Assembly: GCA_029259845.1 (NCBI GenBank)
Contig: JAJDEI010000239.1
Location: forward strand, 1-42,951
DNA: 42,951 nt
Direction of reading: 5' to 3'
Origin: Planctomycetaceae bacterium
GTDB lineage: Bacteria > Planctomycetota > Planctomycetia > Planctomycetales > Planctomycetaceae
The translations under genes and the position numbers were made by a program. Below, one piece after another: positions 9,482-17,658 of this stretch (the first letter of the stretch is position 1; every line of letters begins with the position of its first letter). The notes beneath the pieces were generated by a model. The model was not told where the DNA came from. It did no database searches and worked only from the letters and a program-made list of their open reading frames with translations.

Positions 9482-11005
9482 ATGCCGGAGATCCCTGCCA
9501 CGAAACGCAATCGTCTTGCCACACCAGCGGCGCGGACCTCGTTCCTCTCGCGTGCGTTTGCGCCGGCCGACATCGCCTTCCTTGCCTATTTTCGCATCGC
9601 CTTCGGGACGCTCGTGCTGGCGAACATTGTGTACTATTTTGTATCCGGGTTTGTCGAGGCGAACTACGTCGCAACGCGCTTCCACTTCACGTATCTTGGA
9701 TTTGAGTGGGTCCGCCCCTGGCCCAGTTTCGGCGCGACGCTGCATTTCGTTGCGCTCGGGTTTCTGGCGGTTGGCATCGTGCTGGGGTTGTTCTACCGGG
9801 CTAGCTCGTTGCTGTTCGCGATCGGTTTTACGCATCTGTTTCTGATCGACAAGGCGCAGTATCAAAACCACTACTATCTGCTGGTCATGGTGAGTTGGGT
9901 GATGGCGTTGCTGCCGGCGCACCGTGCCTTTTCGATCGACGCGCTGCAACGGCCGCACATCCGATGCAAAACAGTGCCCGCCTGGATGTTGTGGTTGCTG
10001 CGATTCCACGTTGGACTCCCCTATGTGTTCGGTGGCATCGCGAAGATCGACGCCGACTGGCTGGCCGGTGCGCCGCTGCGCCCGTTTTTGGCGACGCGCA
10101 CGTCGTATCCGCTGATCGGCCGGTACTTCACCGAAGAATGGTGTGTCCAGTTTTTCGTCCTGGGCGGGCTGTGGTTCGACCTGCTCATCGTTCCGGCACT
10201 GCTGTGGCGGCGGACCCGGCTCGTCGCGTACGTCACGGCCGTCTGTTTTCATTTGATGAATCACACGCTGTTTCAGATCGGGATCTTTCCGTGGTTCATG
10301 ATCTTTGCGACGCTGGTGTTCTTTCCTCCCGACTGGCCGCGACGGCTCTTGCGGCTGCGGCCCGTCGCCGTGGCGACCGCCTCCCGGGAGGTCGCCTGGG
10401 CGACGTTGCCCTGGCCGAAGAGAATCGGCACCGTGCTGTTCGGAAGTTGGGTCGCGTTTCAGGTGGTCTGGCCGCTGCGGCACCTGGCCTCCGACGATAA
10501 TCCGAGTTGGACGGAGCGTGGGCATTTCTTCGCCTGGCATATGATGCTCCGCGGCAAGACAGCCGCTGTGAGGTTCTATGTAACCGATCCCAAGACGGGA
10601 CGGACCGGGACGATTGGCCTCCGTCCGTTCCTGACGCGCGTCCAACTCACACGCATGTCGCGCTCTCCGGATATGGTTCTGGATTTTGTGCATTTCCTGG
10701 CCGGGGTTCTTCGCGACCGAGGCTACGGCGATGTTGAAATCCGCGCGCTGGTGCTCGTTTCGCTGAATGGCCGCAAGCCGCAGATGATCATCGATCCCAA
10801 CGTGAATCTGGCCGCCGAACCACGCACGTTCCGGCGTCCCGGCTGGATCCTCCCGTTGGAGGAACCGCTGCGAGAACAGGCCTGGGATGTTCCCTACGCC
10901 GAGTGGGAAGAGCACCTGGACCTTCCTCCGATGCCGGGACAGACGCAAGATGCCGGCTCAGCGTCCGAAAGTGACGCACCCACAGCGTCCGGGATCGGTT
11001 CATGA
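9482..11005 (+). CDS. HTTM / vitamin K-dependent gamma-carboxylase-like membrane protein, copy 1
   Basis: A 507-aa polytopic membrane protein of the HTTM (horizontally transferred transmembrane) family, related to vertebrate gamma-glutamyl carboxylase GGCX. Two motifs align by eye with GGCX catalytic regions: DKAQYQNHYYL (His130, matching the NNHSYL region with human His160) and GGIAKIDADWLAG (Lys188, matching KKLDADW with human Lys218). A following FHLMNHTLFQIGIFPW resembles GGCX FHCMNSQLFSIGMFSY. Family membership suggests carboxylation or another quinol-driven, base-catalysed reaction in the membrane. The ATG at 9482 (preceded by GGGGTG) aligns better with copy 2 than the ATG at 9431. It is followed after 36 nt by a close paralogue. 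Confidence 0.85.
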   Translation: MPEIPATKRNRLATPAARTSFLSRAFAPADIAFLAYFRIAFGTLVLANIVYYFVSGFVEANYVATRFHFTYLGFEWVRPWPSFGATLHFVALGFLAVGIVLGLFYRASSLLFAIGFTHLFLIDKAQYQNHYYLLVMVSWVMALLPAHRAFSIDALQRPHIRCKTVPAWMLWLLRFHVGLPYVFGGIAKIDADWLAGAPLRPFLATRTSYPLIGRYFTEEWCVQFFVLGGLWFDLLIVPALLWRRTRLVAYVTAVCFHLMNHTLFQIGIFPWFMIFATLVFFPPDWPRRLLRLRPVAVATASREVAWATLPWPKRIGTVLFGSWVAFQVVWPLRHLASDDNPSWTERGHFFAWHMMLRGKTAAVRFYVTDPKTGRTGTIGLRPFLTRVQLTRMSRSPDMVLDFVHFLAGVLRDRGYGDVEIRALVLVSLNGRKPQMIIDPNVNLAAEPRTFRRPGWILPLEEPLREQAWDVPYAEWEEHLDLPPMPGQTQDAGSASESDAPTASGIGS

Positions 11006-11041
11006 GAATCGCTGGGATGTTCAGAAACCCTGGTCACCGGG

Positions 11042-12598
11042 ATGCCTGAGAGTCATCAACATCAAGAATCGCGGGAGTACCGGGAGCCCGCCGGCAGCCG
11101 GAGCGGGGAGACGTTTTGGGATCGCGCGTTTGCGCCGGTCGATATCAGCTTCCTCGTCTACTTTCGCATCGTGTTCGGCGTGCTCATGTTGGCCAATGTG
11201 TTGTTCTACTATCAAGTCGACGCGGTGCGAGAACGGTACATCCTGCCGCGGTTTCACTTCACGTATCACGGTTTTGAGTGGGTCCGCCCCTGGCCGGGTG
11301 ATGGGATTCACTGGCACTTCATTGCGCTCGGCCTTCTCGCAGGATGCATCGTGCTGGGGTTTTGTTACCGGGCGGCTGCCGGTCTGTTCGCAGCCGGGCT
11401 GACACACCTGTTCCTGATCGACAAGGCCTACTTTCAAAACCATTACTACCTGCTGTGCATCGTTGCCTGGCTGCTGCTGCTGCTGTCGGCGCACGGGGCG
11501 TTCTCGATCGACGTGCTGCTCCGCCCGCGATTGCGGTTAAGGACCGTGCCTGCGTGGATGCTGTGGCTGCTGCGATTTCAGATCGGCGTCCCGTATGTCT
11601 TTGGCGGCATCGCCAAAATCAACCACGATTGGCTGGCTGGCGAGCCGATGCGGAGTGTCTTGGCGAGTCGCACGTCCTATCCGTTCATCGGCCGGTTCTT
11701 CATTGAAGAATGGTGCGTGCAGCTTTTCGTCCAGGGCGGGCTGTGGTTCGATTTGCTGGTTGTGCCGGCGCTGCTTTGGCGGAGGACGAGGGCGGCCGCC
11801 TTCATCGCAGCGGTGATGTTTCATGTGGTGAATCACACGCTGTTTTACATTGGCGTGTTTCCGTGGTTCATGATTTTCGCGACGGCGGTTTTCTTCCCGC
11901 CCGATTGGCCGCGGAGGTTGCTGCAGGTTCCCCGGGCGGCGGCCGAGGCAACGGGCCGCGGCCTGGCCTGGAGCCGTCTGTCCCGCCGGAGACGCGCCGG
12001 TGCGGTGCTGCTGGGCGTCTGGATCGCGTTTCAAGTCCTCTGGCCGCTGCGGCATTTTGCGTACGCGGGTGATCCGAGCTGGACCGAGCAGGGGCACTTT
12101 TTCGCATGGCATATGATGTTGCGCGACAAGATGTCGCTGGTCAGATTTCACTTGACCCATCCGCAGACGGGCCTGCGCGGGAGCATCGACCCTCTGGAGT
12201 CCATCACGCCGTTTCAGCTCAAGATGATGTCGAACGACGCCTCGATGATTCAGGACTTCAGCCACTTTATCGCCGGCCAGTTTCGACAGCGGGGCCACGG
12301 TGAGGTGGAAGTCCGCGCGCTGGTCCTCACGTCGCTCAACGGGCGCAAACCTCAACTTTTCATCGATCCCCAAGTGAATCTGGCCGCCGAGCCGCGCACG
12401 TTTGGCCGGCCGCCGTGGATCATCCCGCTCACCGAATCGCTCCGGGACGCGCCGTGGAGCGTTCCCGTCAACGAGTGGGTCCGGCATGTTGATCTGCCAC
12501 GACTGCCGACGGTCGGCAACGGCCGATCTGCAATGAGCAGAGGAGCGGCCGGCGCGGCCGCTGATGAGCCGGATCCTGCGACCGATGATGTCAACTAG
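11042..12598 (+). CDS. HTTM / vitamin K-dependent gamma-carboxylase-like membrane protein, copy 2
   Basis: A 518-aa paralogue of the preceding gene, similar along its whole length, so the pair arose by tandem duplication. His134 (FQNHYYL) and Lys192 (GGIAKINHDWLAG) are retained, while the DAD after the lysine has become NHD. Membrane helices and the FHVVNHTLFYIGVFPWF motif are conserved, as is a C-terminal soluble part containing LVLTSLNGRKPQLFIDPQVN. The most divergent parts are the N- and C-terminal tails. The stop is 11 nt from the next start, so the genes are very probably co-transcribed. Two diverged copies could act as a heterodimer or on different substrates; neither is known. Confidence 0.85.
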   Translation: MPESHQHQESREYREPAGSRSGETFWDRAFAPVDISFLVYFRIVFGVLMLANVLFYYQVDAVRERYILPRFHFTYHGFEWVRPWPGDGIHWHFIALGLLAGCIVLGFCYRAAAGLFAAGLTHLFLIDKAYFQNHYYLLCIVAWLLLLLSAHGAFSIDVLLRPRLRLRTVPAWMLWLLRFQIGVPYVFGGIAKINHDWLAGEPMRSVLASRTSYPFIGRFFIEEWCVQLFVQGGLWFDLLVVPALLWRRTRAAAFIAAVMFHVVNHTLFYIGVFPWFMIFATAVFFPPDWPRRLLQVPRAAAEATGRGLAWSRLSRRRRAGAVLLGVWIAFQVLWPLRHFAYAGDPSWTEQGHFFAWHMMLRDKMSLVRFHLTHPQTGLRGSIDPLESITPFQLKMMSNDASMIQDFSHFIAGQFRQRGHGEVEVRALVLTSLNGRKPQLFIDPQVNLAAEPRTFGRPPWIIPLTESLRDAPWSVPVNEWVRHVDLPRLPTVGNGRSAMSRGAAGAAADEPDPATDDVN

Positions 12599-12609
12599 CC
12601 GGTGAAACG

Positions 12610-13452
12610 ATGCGATTGTCGCGATTCGTTCTTTTCGCAATAACTGCCGTGGTTGGCTGCTCTTTCAGCTTGGCAGCGGCCGCCGTGAACGCACAAGGCC
12701 GGGTTTTCCGCGAACTGAAACGCTTCGACGTGCCGGAGGCCCGACAGGGGGTCGCCGTCGATGCGGGGCATTTCTTCGCGATCACGAATCAGGCGGTCGC
12801 CAAGTACGACAAGTCGGCCGGCACGCTGGTCAAACGCTGGGCGGCGTCGGACGAACTGCCGTTGGTCCATCTGAATGCGGGTCTGGTGATTGACGGCAAA
12901 CTCTACTGTGCCCACTCGAATTATCCGGACTATCCTGAGACCAGTTCGGTCGAGATTTGGGACGCGGCATCGCTGGAGCACATCGGCACACACAGCTTCG
13001 GGATCACCGACGGCTCGCTCACATGGATCGACCGCCATCAGGGCGTCTGGTGGGCGGTCTTCGCCCACTATTCCAGCAAGGTCGGGCAACAGGGGCGGAC
13101 CAAGGGCACACGCTGGACGCGGCTGGTCAAGTTCGACAGGGACTGGTGCCCCGTGCAGTCTTGGGTGTTCCCGGAGGAGGTGACCGGGCGGTTCGAGCCG
13201 AAAAGCAATTCCGGCGGAATGTGGGGACCCGACGGCAAGCTCTACTGCACGGGACATGACGCGCCGGAACTCTACTGCCTGGCCCTTCCTCGATCCGGGT
13301 CGGTCCTGCGGCTCGTCGAAGTGGTCCCCATCAATATCACCGGACAGGCGTTTGCCTGGGATCCGACGAACCGCGACCTCATCTACGGCATCGACAAGGC
13401 GCAGCGGCAAGTCGTCGTGTCCCGGTTGGTCGCAAGACCGAACACCGAATAG
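12610..13452 (+). CDS. Secreted beta-propeller-like protein of unknown function
   Basis: A 280-aa protein with a signal peptide (MRLSRFVLFAITAVVGC, then an Ala-rich stretch ending in NAQG). The rest is repeated beta-strand blades: QGVAVDAGHFFAITNQAVAK, GLVIDGKLYCAHSNYP, SGGMWGPDGKLYCTGHDAPE and GQAFAWDPTNRDLIYGIDKA. This suggests a YVTN/NHL-like propeller, but I cannot name a family. Cys17 lacks a proper lipobox. It starts 11 nt after the second HTTM gene and is probably translated with it, which makes it a candidate partner or substrate of the HTTM enzymes; that is inference from position only. Confidence 0.7.
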   Translation: MRLSRFVLFAITAVVGCSFSLAAAAVNAQGRVFRELKRFDVPEARQGVAVDAGHFFAITNQAVAKYDKSAGTLVKRWAASDELPLVHLNAGLVIDGKLYCAHSNYPDYPETSSVEIWDAASLEHIGTHSFGITDGSLTWIDRHQGVWWAVFAHYSSKVGQQGRTKGTRWTRLVKFDRDWCPVQSWVFPEEVTGRFEPKSNSGGMWGPDGKLYCTGHDAPELYCLALPRSGSVLRLVEVVPINITGQAFAWDPTNRDLIYGIDKAQRQVVVSRLVARPNTE

Positions 13453-13735
13453 GTGACCGGGATCGCTATTCAGAGGCCGGCCCTCAACAACCAACGATTG
13501 TGACGGACCGCCCTTCCCCGTCAAATGCCGGCGGAATGTATCGCAGCTTACAGAAGCGTTCCTGCCCATCGTCGATAACATCACGGGAGCCTCCTGTTGT
13601 GTGTGAGGCCCTTTCGCATGGGTGCCGGCGTGCGTGTTGCGCAGCATGGACGGGGCTGCTCTGCGAGGGTTCGGTACGCTAAATCTGTGGCACCGGACGG
13701 TTCACTCGCCGCGCGTTGCCGACGGTGGCATGCCC
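13453..13735. other. Gap without a recognisable gene
   Basis: About 280 nt between the propeller-like gene and the zinc-finger gene. An open frame reaches back to 13622 but has no export signal, domain or ribosome binding site, so I treat the region as non-coding leader. No clear promoter or terminator is visible. Confidence 0.4.
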
Positions 13736-14185
13736 ATGATCGAGCAAACCGAACATTCGGAATCCTGGCCGCCCTGTGCCTCCGGAGACTTGGCGGAACT
13801 CGTCACGGCACTCAAACGTTGGCGACGTCGCCAACAGTTCCAAAGGCGAGGAGGCGTCGCGGCGGCTCTGCTGATCGCCGTTTCGACCGGGTGGTTCGCC
13901 CTCCACGAGGCTCGGCAGCCGGTGGAGTTCGACGACGGTGGGATTACGTGCAGCGAGGTTCGGCGAATGCTGCCGGAATTCCAGCAGGGAACGGTTCCCG
14001 AAGACGTCTCTGCGCGGATCAACGCTCACCTTGCGTTGTGTCCGACGTGTCAGCAGTGCGTGCGAGACATGATGCCGTCCAATCCGCGGCAAGCCTCGCA
14101 TCATCACGATCACGTGAGAGACCAAGGCTCACGGGAACACCGCCTTTTTGCGTTGCCATCCCCACGGCGTCTGGCAGCCCGTTGA
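13736..14185 (+). CDS. One-TM protein with zf-HC2-like anti-sigma zinc finger
   Basis: About 149 aa from the ATG at 13736 (an ATG at 13730 is also possible). A basic segment (RWRRRQQFQRR) precedes one hydrophobic helix (VAAALLIAVSTGWFAL), then a zinc-finger-like domain: Cys in GITCSEV, then HLALCPTCQQC, giving the C-xn-H-x3-C-x2-C pattern of putative zinc-finger (zf-HC2) anti-sigma factors. The order is odd: in typical anti-sigma factors the finger precedes the TM helix and faces the cytoplasm, whereas the basic flank here would place it outside. No sigma factor gene is adjacent. The C-terminal tail after MMPSNP is low-complexity and may be non-functional. Confidence 0.55.
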   Translation: MIEQTEHSESWPPCASGDLAELVTALKRWRRRQQFQRRGGVAAALLIAVSTGWFALHEARQPVEFDDGGITCSEVRRMLPEFQQGTVPEDVSARINAHLALCPTCQQCVRDMMPSNPRQASHHHDHVRDQGSREHRLFALPSPRRLAAR

Positions 14186-14193
14186 GAGGCGTG

Positions 14194-14261
14194 TTAGCCA
14201 CGGGCTTGCTCTGCCGTCGGTACTTGTTAACGGCGGCGCGGTGAGCAAGCTCCGCGGCTAA
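14194..14261. repeat. Inverted repeat between convergent genes
   Basis: Left arm 14194-14211 (TTAGCCACGGGCTTGCTC) and right arm 14243-14261 (GAGCAAGCTCCGCGGCTAA) form an imperfect hairpin with a 31-nt centre. It lies between the + strand zinc-finger gene and the - strand arsS gene and could end transcription from both sides, or be a dispersed palindrome. Confidence 0.6.
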
Positions 14262-14320
14262 TCAAGGACGAATCCCACCGAGACACGCGATGAGAAGCGT
14301 CCCACGGTGTCGGGAGTTTC

Positions 14321-15427
14321 TCACAGTTCGGTCGGCACGACGAGTGATCCCTGGCAGCTTGAGCCGGCTCCCGCTGTGCAGCCGTAGCAGTGACGCCCGG
14401 TGACGATCTCACGGCCCCTTAAGGAAGCCCCGTCAAAATCAGAAATGTGACGAGGCGACCCGTCCGCCACCGGCAGATCCAGCATCTGGTTGAAGTCGCA
14501 ATCAAAGAGGTTGCCCTCCCAGTCGACCGACAAGGTGCTGCGGCACATCACATCCTGTGCGGCTGCCGGGTTGAAAGCGTCCAACAGCTTGTGCATGTAG
14601 GAGTCGTATTGTCCAGTTTCAATGAGGTCGTCGAGAAAGCGGCTGATCGGCATGTTGGTGATTGTGAACAGTTGGTTGAATTCGACGCCGAACCGTGACC
14701 GGAGTTGCTCGCGGTAGGCAGCCTCCAAAGTCTCCTGTGCGGGCGGCAGGTCCGATCCGACAGGGTTGTAAACCAGCGTGAGCGAAAGGTTGGTCTCCGG
14801 TTGGCCGTAGCCCAGTTCGTTGAGCCGTTGCAGCGCTTGAATGGATTTCTTGAAGACGCCGTCGCCTCGCTGCCGGTCGCAGTTTTCTTCCAGATAGCAG
14901 GGAAGCGAGGCGACCACTTCGACCTGATGTGACGCCAGAAACTCCGGAAGATCGGTGAAGCCGGGTGCGGTGAGGATCGTCAAGTTGCAGCGGTCGATCA
15001 CGTGCTTGCCAAGGGCCCGTGCTTCGGTCACCAGATGACGGAACTGCGGGTTCATCTCGGGCGCACCGCCGGTGATGTCGAGAATCTTGACCTCCGGCTC
15101 GGCACGGAGGACGGACAGGCAGGCGTCGGCGATTTCGCGGGACATGCTCTCCCGGCGGTCGGGCCCCGCGTCCACATGGCAGTGGCTACAGGTCTGGTTG
15201 CACAGCTTGCCGACATTGATTTGCAGAATGCGCAGGCTCGATGCCCGCAACAGCGGTGCCTTGTGTTCGGCCAGCGTGGTCCCGAACGCAGGAATCGACC
15301 CGTCCCGCGCACTTTCGAGGAACGCCACCTGTTTGCGCGGCTCAGCAAGAGAACTTCCCTGTCGAAGCAATGTCAGCAAGATGTCCCCCTCAGTTGGGTG
15401 GTCGGAGTGATCCAGTGGTTCGAGCAA
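14321..15427 (-). CDS. arsS: Arsenosugar biosynthesis radical SAM protein ArsS
   Basis: A 368-aa radical SAM enzyme. The cluster motif CNQTCSHC lies near residues 84-91, followed by HVDAGPDRRE and DITGGAPEMNP. The C-terminal half matches the DUF3641 region seen in this family: SLTLVYNPVGSDLPP, FNQLFTITNMPISRFL, FNPAAAQDVMCRSTLSVDW, GNLFDCDFNQMLDLP and the final RHCYGCTAGAGSSCQG. ArsS is known to transfer the 5'-deoxyadenosyl group of SAM to dimethylarsenic, making the precursor of arsenosugars. The reading starts with TTG at 15427; later starts cannot be excluded because no strong ribosome binding site is visible. No ArsM methyltransferase gene is in the window, but the upstream - strand genes (GT2, TVP38-DUF547) fit an arsenosugar setting. 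Confidence 0.9.
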   Translation of the reverse strand: MLEPLDHSDHPTEGDILLTLLRQGSSLAEPRKQVAFLESARDGSIPAFGTTLAEHKAPLLRASSLRILQINVGKLCNQTCSHCHVDAGPDRRESMSREIADACLSVLRAEPEVKILDITGGAPEMNPQFRHLVTEARALGKHVIDRCNLTILTAPGFTDLPEFLASHQVEVVASLPCYLEENCDRQRGDGVFKKSIQALQRLNELGYGQPETNLSLTLVYNPVGSDLPPAQETLEAAYREQLRSRFGVEFNQLFTITNMPISRFLDDLIETGQYDSYMHKLLDAFNPAAAQDVMCRSTLSVDWEGNLFDCDFNQMLDLPVADGSPRHISDFDGASLRGREIVTGRHCYGCTAGAGSSCQGSLVVPTEL

Positions 15428-15873
15428 CGATTGAGTAGCGGGCCTCGGCTGGGAATGGAAGGCTCAGACCGCTTATGCTGGATGCCGATCCCGTCGACAT
15501 GAGATCTCCACGTCGGTGGGCATCCCCACTGTTCCCAAGCTGATGCCATTGCCGTCGACCGCACGCCGGACCGATTCCGCCAACATTGTGACATTTCCGC
15601 ACACCATCTTCTGTGACTCAGAGTACAGTTCGCGTGGAATCCCGTCCACCTGTGATGGTCCCCAGTAAAAAGTCTTGTTTCGTGCGCAAGTTCCCGACGT
15701 CTGCGGATGTCGGGACAACCGATCCGTGCCCATCGGTGCCCATCCGTGGTCTCCCCATGACCACGGATTTCACAGATGGCCCCAGCGCGGCAGGGCCGCA
15801 ACCAAAAACCAAAAAACACGAACCACGGAACACACGGAAGGAAGGCGGCATCGGTTGCGTTGATGTGGGATTT

Positions 15874-15941
15874 CATTCGTCGCATTCGCGTGATTCGCGG
15901 TTGAAAACAGGGAACCGCGAATGGGGCGAATGCCACGAATG
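15874..15941. repeat. 29-bp-arm inverted repeat
   Basis: Arms 15874-15902 and 15913-15941 pair at nearly every position around a 10-nt loop (GAAAACAGGG). Each arm contains repeats of an ATTCG unit (CATTCGTCGCATTCGC...). It is a strong hairpin in non-coding DNA between the GT2 and arsS genes. Confidence 0.75.
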
Positions 15942-16004
15942 CCTTTGTCCCGCGATCGCCAATTCAGCAACCGCTGGGATCTGCCGACCGGCGTTGCTTC
16001 CGGC

Positions 16005-16142
16005 GGGTGGCCCAGCCGCCGCGGCTGGGTCGCGAAGCGACAGGATGTCGCCCACTCAGCGTTCGGACGCTTCAAACGGGTCGTGAGCCGAATGTGAGGC
16101 ATCTTGTGCCAGCGGCAGCCAGCCGTGCCGGCTGGGCCACCC
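16005..16142. repeat. Compound inverted repeat (MITE- or REP-like)
   Basis: Arms 16005-16028 and 16119-16142 (GGGTGGCCCAGCCGCCGCGG and the inverse CCGTGCCGGCTGGGCCACCC) enclose about 90 nt. Each arm is itself palindromic (CCAGCCG/CGGCTGG), and similarity extends inward (AGGATGTCGCCCA against TGAGGCATCTTGTG). The size and nesting look like a non-autonomous mobile repeat. Confidence 0.65.
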
Positions 16143-16206
16143 GTCGGTGTTGATCGCGCGTTGGTGTTGATTACGCTCCCGTGATTCTCATGCGTGCGAC
16201 AGTTGC

Positions 16207-16977
16207 TCAGGGACGGTTGGAACCGGCGATCGGCTGCGGGGGCGGTGCCAATGCATAGCGGGCAATGGTGTACAGGATCTTGCTGCCCGCCCGCACGGTT
16301 CCGTTCAGCGTTCCGCTGATCTTGCTTTTGCCGATGCGACGCCGATACGGAACGGGAATCTCCTGAATCCGCAGGCCCTCGCGGGCCGCTTTGATCTGCA
16401 TTTCGACCGTCCATCCGAAACTCTCATCCTGCATCCGCAGTTCACGCAGGCAGCGATAGCGGATCGCGCGGAACGGACCCAAGTCGGTATAGGTCACTTT
16501 CCAGAGAACGCGCATCAAAAAGCACGCCAGACGGTTTCCATACAGGCTTTGGGGAGGCATGGCCCCCTGCTCGCGAATTCCCTGAATCCGCGAGCCGAGG
16601 ACGAAATCCTGCTCTCCGGCGAGAATGTCGGCGGCCAGATGGGGAAGATCGTCCGGATGGTCGCTGTAATCCGCGTCGAGAAACACCACCACTTCCGGCG
16701 GCGATTCCCCGCTCGCGACGGCCCGTTCGATCTCGGCGAGCCCGGCCAGACAGGCCCGTCCGTAACCCGCGCGGCTCTCCTGGACGAGCGTCGCCCCGAG
16801 TTCCCTGGCGATTTCGGCCGTGCGGTCCGTCGAGCCGTTGTCGACAAGGATGACACGCCCGACCGCCGGCAGATCGCCCAAGACGAGCGGCAACGATGCT
16901 TCCTCGTTCCGCGCAGGAATCACGACCCACACGTCATCAAGCGACCCGCGGGGGGGCTCATCCGGGGGGGCACTCAC
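16207..16977 (-). CDS. Glycosyltransferase family 2 (polyprenyl-phosphate sugar transferase-like)
   Basis: A 256-aa GT-A enzyme. Early motifs are VVIPARNEEASLPLVL and VILVDNGSTDRTAEIA; the metal-binding DxD is VVFLDADYSDHPDDL near residue 100; then DFVLGSRIQG, GNRLACFLMR and FGWTVEMQIKA. It lacks C-terminal membrane helices, as in dolichyl/polyprenyl-phosphate mannose or glucose synthases, so it probably makes a lipid-linked sugar at the inner membrane. Translation starts at GTG 16977, with GGAGG six nt upstream. It lies upstream of arsS on the same strand, separated by a repeat-rich gap. A role in arsenosugar or arsenolipid assembly is plausible but inferred from position only. Confidence 0.85.
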   Translation of the reverse strand: MSAPPDEPPRGSLDDVWVVIPARNEEASLPLVLGDLPAVGRVILVDNGSTDRTAEIARELGATLVQESRAGYGRACLAGLAEIERAVASGESPPEVVVFLDADYSDHPDDLPHLAADILAGEQDFVLGSRIQGIREQGAMPPQSLYGNRLACFLMRVLWKVTYTDLGPFRAIRYRCLRELRMQDESFGWTVEMQIKAAREGLRIQEIPVPYRRRIGKSKISGTLNGTVRAGSKILYTIARYALAPPPQPIAGSNRP

Positions 16978-17053
16978 AGCACGCCTCCGTGGGCAGAGCC
17001 TTCGTGGACGAAGAGACCCAAACCTCGGCGGGCTCGGTGCCGCAACCGATGTC

Positions 17054-17338
17054 TCAGCGCGATCCGGAACCGCTCATCGTCGGAGGTGCCATCACCGGAT
17101 AGGTCGGAGCGTTGGAAGCTTGTCCGGACCGGGAGCCTTCGCTCTCCAAAAGGGCGTCCATGTAGTTGGCTCGCGGGGGAGCAGCGCTGGCCGACGCTCC
17201 CGTGGAACAACCCCCCGAGCCACAGCGGGAACCGCATGACCCGGAGGAGCAGCAGCCCATCTTGTGGTGAGCACAGCCCGCAGCGGCCAATACGGTCAAC
17301 AGGGCCGCACTGACGAAAAATCGAATGAGTCGAAGCAT
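17054..17338 (-). CDS. Small Cys/Gly/Ser-rich lipoprotein
   Basis: A 94-aa protein beginning MLRLIRFFVSAALL with a clear lipobox (LAAAGC), followed by HHKMGCCSSGSCGSRCGSGG and a polar tail. The mature N-terminus packs seven further cysteines into about 20 residues, which suggests metal binding or disulfide cross-linking. The ATG at 17338 has AAAGGAA just upstream, which excludes the longer frame. I know no named family. It sits between TVP38-DUF547 and GT2 on the same strand. A thiol-rich lipoprotein near arsS could bind trivalent arsenic, but that is speculation. Confidence 0.6.
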   Translation of the reverse strand: MLRLIRFFVSAALLTVLAAAGCAHHKMGCCSSGSCGSRCGSGGCSTGASASAAPPRANYMDALLESEGSRSGQASNAPTYPVMAPPTMSGSGSR

Positions 17339-17658
17339 GGCGAATTCCTTTCGAGAGATAGCGCGGCCCCTCATGGGCCCCCTCTCTTGATCGGACAATC
17401 ACCAACGTCGGCATCGTGAGGTTTCTCACACGAACGCGCTTTTTCCGATTGGACGGCTCGACCGAAACCTTCGCCTTGCGGAGAAACGCGAGCTGCGTGT
17501 CAGATTCGATAACTGAAGCACCCTGCACTGCCGTGGAGGTTCAGTAATGTTTGGGGGATTGCGAAGATTGTGTGCCACTCAGAGGGGGAAGAGAAGCAGC
17601 GCATCCCGCTGGAGGGCGAAAACATCCAGTCACCGACATTGCCGCGAATCCACCCGCT
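17339..17658. other. Gap without a recognisable gene
   Basis: About 320 nt between the Cys-rich lipoprotein and the end of the TVP38-DUF547 gene. It holds the lipoprotein leader and ribosome binding site. I see no supported gene or named regulatory motif. Confidence 0.4.

Larger units (their letters stand above)
15428..16206. other. 780-nt repeat-rich gap
   Basis: No gene can be supported here. A - strand open frame at 15473-15733 has a protein-like stretch (ELYSESQKMVCGNVTMLAES) but no family match and no clear start. The rest holds palindromic repeats at 15874-15941 and 16005-16142, and a stretch around 15755-15785 (GACCACGGATTTCACAG) whose reverse complement reappears near 31055. Confidence 0.5.

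Noticed and set aside
9401..10948. Long - strand open frame (515 aa) opposite HTTM copy 1
   Set aside because: Highly basic, Gln/His/Arg-rich composition without domains, as expected for the complement of a GC-rich membrane-protein gene. A similar frame lies opposite copy 2.
15473..15733. Possible 86-aa - strand protein (contains ELYSESQKMVCGNVTMLAES)
   Set aside because: The middle part looks protein-like, but the start lies in repeat-like DNA, there is no ribosome binding site or known domain, and the end is not followed by anything informative. It may be a fragment.
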